This document shows positions 60,806 through 64,000 of a DNA stretch of 64,000 bases, piece after piece (position 1 is the first letter of the stretch; each line of letters begins with the position of its first letter). Origin of the DNA: Actinomycetes bacterium. GTDB lineage: Bacteria > Actinomycetota > Aquicultoria > Aquicultorales > Aquicultoraceae. The position numbers were made by a program, and so were the translations under genes. The DNA is taken from positions 1 to 64,000 of the forward strand of contig JAJYQA010000039.1 in NCBI GenBank assembly GCA_021794835.1, written 5' to 3'. The notes beneath the pieces were generated by a model. That model ran no database searches. It was not told the DNA's origin and saw only the letters and a list, made by a program, of their open reading frames with translations.

Positions 60806-61744
60806 TTATTCTAGCATTAAGGCGCCGTCAAACTCACCTATAAGCTCGATCTCGGGTTCTAAAATTACGCCATGACGCTCAAAAACCCGCTTTTGGACTA
60901 TCCTTAATAGTGTGTAAATTTCAGAAGCGGTGGCGTGGCCACGATTTACTATAAAATTTGCATGCTTGGTAGAGACCTCGGCGTCACCTACACTCATGCC
61001 TTTGCACCCCGCCTCTTCAATCAATTTACCGGCCGGTGTATCCTTAGGATTTCTAAAAACGCTGCCGGCATTCGGAAGCTGTAGGGGCTGGCGGTTTTTT
61101 CGCTTTGTAAAGTACTCCTCCATCTGCTGCTTCACCAAATCAGTATCGGCGTGATCAAGAGCCAGCGTCGCTGCAATAATTATATCGTCCTTTTCAAAAT
61201 TGGCTTTTCTATATTCGAACTTTATCTGGTTCTTCTCAAGAACTTTAAGTTCGCAATTCCTCGAATAGACAACAGCGTTTTCGACCATGTCACCAATACA
61301 GCTCCCGTGAGCGCCCGCGTTCATGACCAGAGCTCCTCCAAGTCCTCCGGGAATCCCTACGGCAAAGCATAGGCCGCCAAGGGAATGCCTTGAGGCGGTC
61401 TGTACAAGTGAAGGCAGTGTTGCCGCTGCCCCGGCATGGATCTTGCTTCCATCGATCCTTTTAGCCATAAAGTCCCGGCCAAGCCGCAAGACAATGCCCG
61501 GAAAGCCGGAGTCCGAGACCAAAAGGTTAGAGCCCTTGCCGATAACAAAAAGCGGGATACCCCATTCCTTCGCAGTATCCAAAACAATCCTTAAGTGACC
61601 AAGTGAGTCAGCGATGGCAAATATATCCGCCGACCCGCCGACCCGCATGGTCGTCTCCTTTGCGAGAATCTTATCCTTGACGGCGTTCTCCCTTAGGAAT
61701 TTTTGTAAGGTAGCGAAAGCCCTATTTACGTAGCGGTTACCCAA
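60806..61744 (-). CDS. murB: UDP-N-acetylmuramate dehydrogenase (probable TTG start after AAGGAG)
   Basis: TTMRVGGSADIFA; LLVSDSGFPGIVL; IPGGLGGALVMNAGAHG; NAGSVFRNP. Confidence 0.95.
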   Translation of the reverse strand: MGNRYVNRAFATLQKFLRENAVKDKILAKETTMRVGGSADIFAIADSLGHLRIVLDTAKEWGIPLFVIGKGSNLLVSDSGFPGIVLRLGRDFMAKRIDGSKIHAGAAATLPSLVQTASRHSLGGLCFAVGIPGGLGGALVMNAGAHGSCIGDMVENAVVYSRNCELKVLEKNQIKFEYRKANFEKDDIIIAATLALDHADTDLVKQQMEEYFTKRKNRQPLQLPNAGSVFRNPKDTPAGKLIEEAGCKGMSVGDAEVSTKHANFIVNRGHATASEIYTLLRIVQKRVFERHGVILEPEIELIGEFDGALMLE

Positions 61745-61820
61745 TCCAAGCTCCTTAACGAGGATAATTAAAGTCCTGATTGTAAAAATAAGACTTGCAT
61801 CTACGGAACAAAGGTAGGTT

Positions 61821-63224
61821 TTATTCCGTAGATGCAAGCTTAAGAAAGTCCTCGCCGATTGTGCTAATATCGCCCGCGCCCATAGTAAGAATAAGGTCCC
61901 CTTCTCTTGCCGTCTCCAGCAAAAATTTGGGGATCTCGGTCTTTTTCGGTAGGTAGACGATATTTTTTCTCGGACTCTCGGCAAGAACTGCGTCGACTAT
62001 AACTTTACCCGTTACGCCGGGGATCGGCTCTTCACCGGCCGCATATACGTCAGTCAGCACGATGATATCCGCCTCATTAAAGGCTGATCCGAATTCCTTA
62101 CCTAAGAACTTGGTTCTTGTATACCGGTGAGGCTGGAAAATGCATATAAGACGGTCCCAGTTGCCCGACCGCGCTGCGTTTAGCGTAGCTTTGACTTCAG
62201 TTGGATGATGTGCATAATCGTCGACCAGCACTACTTCCGAGGTTCTCCCAATTATTTGGAAACGCCGTTTTACTCCCGAGAACTGGCTTAGTGCGTCTAT
62301 AACCTTATCCGTATCCAGCCCCAGGGTTATACTTAATGCAATAGTTGAAAGCGAGTTGTAGACGTTGTGAATGCCGGGGACGCCAAGCTTAACGGTGCCG
62401 ATATACTCATCCCCAGCATATACATCATAGGTACTGCCAAGCTTTTGCAAACTTATATTGCGGGCTACGAAATCACAATTTTTCGGGCGGCCGTTGCCGC
62501 TGTCGCCCATCTCAACGCCGTAAGTTACAAATCTCTTGTTTGATTTCTTTATTAAGCGACTTACACCGGGATTATCCGCGCAGGCAACAACAAAGCCACT
62601 TAACGGTAGAGCCTCAACAAAAGTCAGAAAAAGGCTCTCTATTGCCTCAAGCGAACCGTAATAATCAAGATGGTCTGCTTCGATGTTAGTAATTACTATA
62701 ACTTCGGGCTGCAGATAAAGCAGAGAGCCATCGCTCTCATCAGCCTCCGTGATAAAAAAATCTCCGCTGCCGCATTTGGCGTTGCTTCCTATATCGTTTA
62801 ATTCCCCGCCGATAAGAAATGTCGGAGCTAGCTGCAGTTTTTCAAACGCGAGGGATATCATTGACGTAGTTGTTGTTTTGCCGTGCGTCCCGGCAACGGC
62901 AATACTTCGCATGTTCCTGCCCAGCCAGGCAAGCATCTCCGCCCGGCGAACAACCGGGATGTCGAGCTCTCGGGCGCGTTTCACCTCCGGGTTTGACTCA
63001 GGAATCGCCGAGGACACCACAACGACGTCTGGGTCCTCAATGTTGCTATAGCTATGGCCGATCGAGACAACTGCTCCCATGTCCCTGAGGGTTTTTGTGT
63101 AGCGCGAGTCTTTTAAATCCGAGCCGCTGACCTTGTAGCCCATTTCAAGTAAAACCTTTGCAATACCACTCATGCCGGCACCGCCTATGCCAATAAAGTG
63201 AATATGCATCAAATTTTCAGCCAT
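61821..63224 (-). CDS. murC: UDP-N-acetylmuramate-L-alanine ligase
   Basis: HFIGIGGAGMSGIAKVLLEMGYKVSGSD; AGTHGKTTTTSM; DDYAHHPTEVKATL. Confidence 0.98.
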   Translation of the reverse strand: MAENLMHIHFIGIGGAGMSGIAKVLLEMGYKVSGSDLKDSRYTKTLRDMGAVVSIGHSYSNIEDPDVVVVSSAIPESNPEVKRARELDIPVVRRAEMLAWLGRNMRSIAVAGTHGKTTTTSMISLAFEKLQLAPTFLIGGELNDIGSNAKCGSGDFFITEADESDGSLLYLQPEVIVITNIEADHLDYYGSLEAIESLFLTFVEALPLSGFVVACADNPGVSRLIKKSNKRFVTYGVEMGDSGNGRPKNCDFVARNISLQKLGSTYDVYAGDEYIGTVKLGVPGIHNVYNSLSTIALSITLGLDTDKVIDALSQFSGVKRRFQIIGRTSEVVLVDDYAHHPTEVKATLNAARSGNWDRLICIFQPHRYTRTKFLGKEFGSAFNEADIIVLTDVYAAGEEPIPGVTGKVIVDAVLAESPRKNIVYLPKKTEIPKFLLETAREGDLILTMGAGDISTIGEDFLKLASTE

Positions 63225-63347
63225 TGCATCTCCTCTAGTTTCACATCTAGTTTGATCTTGTTTGCAGAGTATTAGTTTATGCTATGCCTTTCGCTTTTGA
63301 TTTTTATAAATCATAAACCCTGGACCCAGAACCCTAGTCTCTAAACC

Positions 63348-64000
63348 CTATTCATGTCTCTTTGCCGTCTCTATAACCAAAGCGGCCAACGCCTCTGCGG
63401 CATCCGGCCTTCCAAAGGTCTTTGACGATTCCGCCATTTTCGCAAGTTCACTCTCATCGAATATAAGAGACTTGACGACCTCAAGCAGAGATTTGCCGCT
63501 GAGATCCTTATCCAGTAAAATCTTGGCCGCGCCTAGCCCCTCAAGCTGACGGCCGTTTTTTTCCTGGTGGTTATCGGTTGCATAAGGATAAGGTATCAGC
63601 ACCGACGGTAAGCCCCTGGCGGTTATCTCGGCGACTGTTGTCGCTCCTGAACGACATACCCCAAGATCAGCCACTGCATACGCAGCCCCCATGTCTTCAA
63701 TATAGGGATAGGCGTTATAGATTAATTTATCCCCGGCTGATTTTACCTTTTCAATTGCTTCTATGGTTGGCTCATAGTTTATCTTACCTGTAGCATGTAT
63801 TATCTGCAAGCCATCCTCATGCCGCCAACCATCATATGCCTCTACAACCGCATTGTTTATCCTTTTAGCACCTCGACTTCCACCAAAAATAAGTAAAACC
63901 TTTCGCGACTTGCCCGTCCGGAATGTCTTCATAGCGTCATGTTTACTTGTAAAAAGAATCTCTTCCCTAACCGGATTTCCCGTAAACTCAATCCTCTTAT
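63348..64000 (-). CDS. murG: UDP-GlcNAc transferase MurG, C-terminal part (5' end outside window)
   Basis: Frame stays open to the window edge: KRIEFTGNPVREEIL..KVLLIFGGSRGAKRINNAV; CRSGATTVAEITARGLPSVLIPYPYATDNHQEKNG. Confidence 0.95.
   Translation of the reverse strand, partial: KRIEFTGNPVREEILFTSKHDAMKTFRTGKSRKVLLIFGGSRGAKRINNAVVEAYDGWRHEDGLQIIHATGKINYEPTIEAIEKVKSAGDKLIYNAYPYIEDMGAAYAVADLGVCRSGATTVAEITARGLPSVLIPYPYATDNHQEKNGRQLEGLGAAKILLDKDLSGKSLLEVVKSLIFDESELAKMAESSKTFGRPDAAEALAALVIETAKRHE

Noticed and set aside
1-64000. CRISPR array or cas genes
   Set aside because: No regularly spaced direct repeats with unique spacers; the PD-(D/E)XK protein at 42997-44193 is RecB-like but has no cas neighbours.

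Overview
The window is a gene-dense, mostly minus-strand bacterial chromosome segment. An IHF-like MihF, DivIVA/SepF division genes, no ftsA between ftsQ and ftsZ, and a PyrR-controlled pyr operon suggest a deep-branching actinobacterial or otherwise monoderm lineage (inference). It carries a riboflavin operon with an FMN riboswitch, and a long run rpe-rsmB-fmt-def-priA-metK with a SAM-I riboswitch upstream of metK. A pyr operon (pyrR-B-C-carA-carB-pyrK-D-F) has a PyrR attenuator and is followed by mihF-gmk-rpoZ-coaBC. There is a polyamine cluster (agmatinase, AdoMet decarboxylase, deoxyhypusine-synthase-like), and a dcw/division region (murG-murC-murB-ftsQ-ftsZ-pgeF-yggS-sepF-proC-yggT-divIVA-ileS-lspA-lgt-rluD). 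Two tRNAs (Glu-CTC, Gln-CTG) are present, with a small accessory zone at ~7.1-12.1 kb (permease relic, DUF2442/DUF4160 pair, RelE/ParE-type TA module, tRNA-like relics). The most striking observation is that lgt is split by a single in-frame TGA at a position where Lgt homologues with an NGCC motif carry Cys (GCFANG-[TGA]-CSG-KETTLPWAV). A bacterial-SECIS-like hairpin follows the TGA at the expected distance, so this is a candidate selenocysteine-containing Lgt. Also notable are intergenic palindromic repeat families, one of which appears to be inserted in the variable stem of the FMN riboswitch. No CRISPR array, rRNA or complete transposon was seen. All assignments come from reading the sequence; no searches were run.
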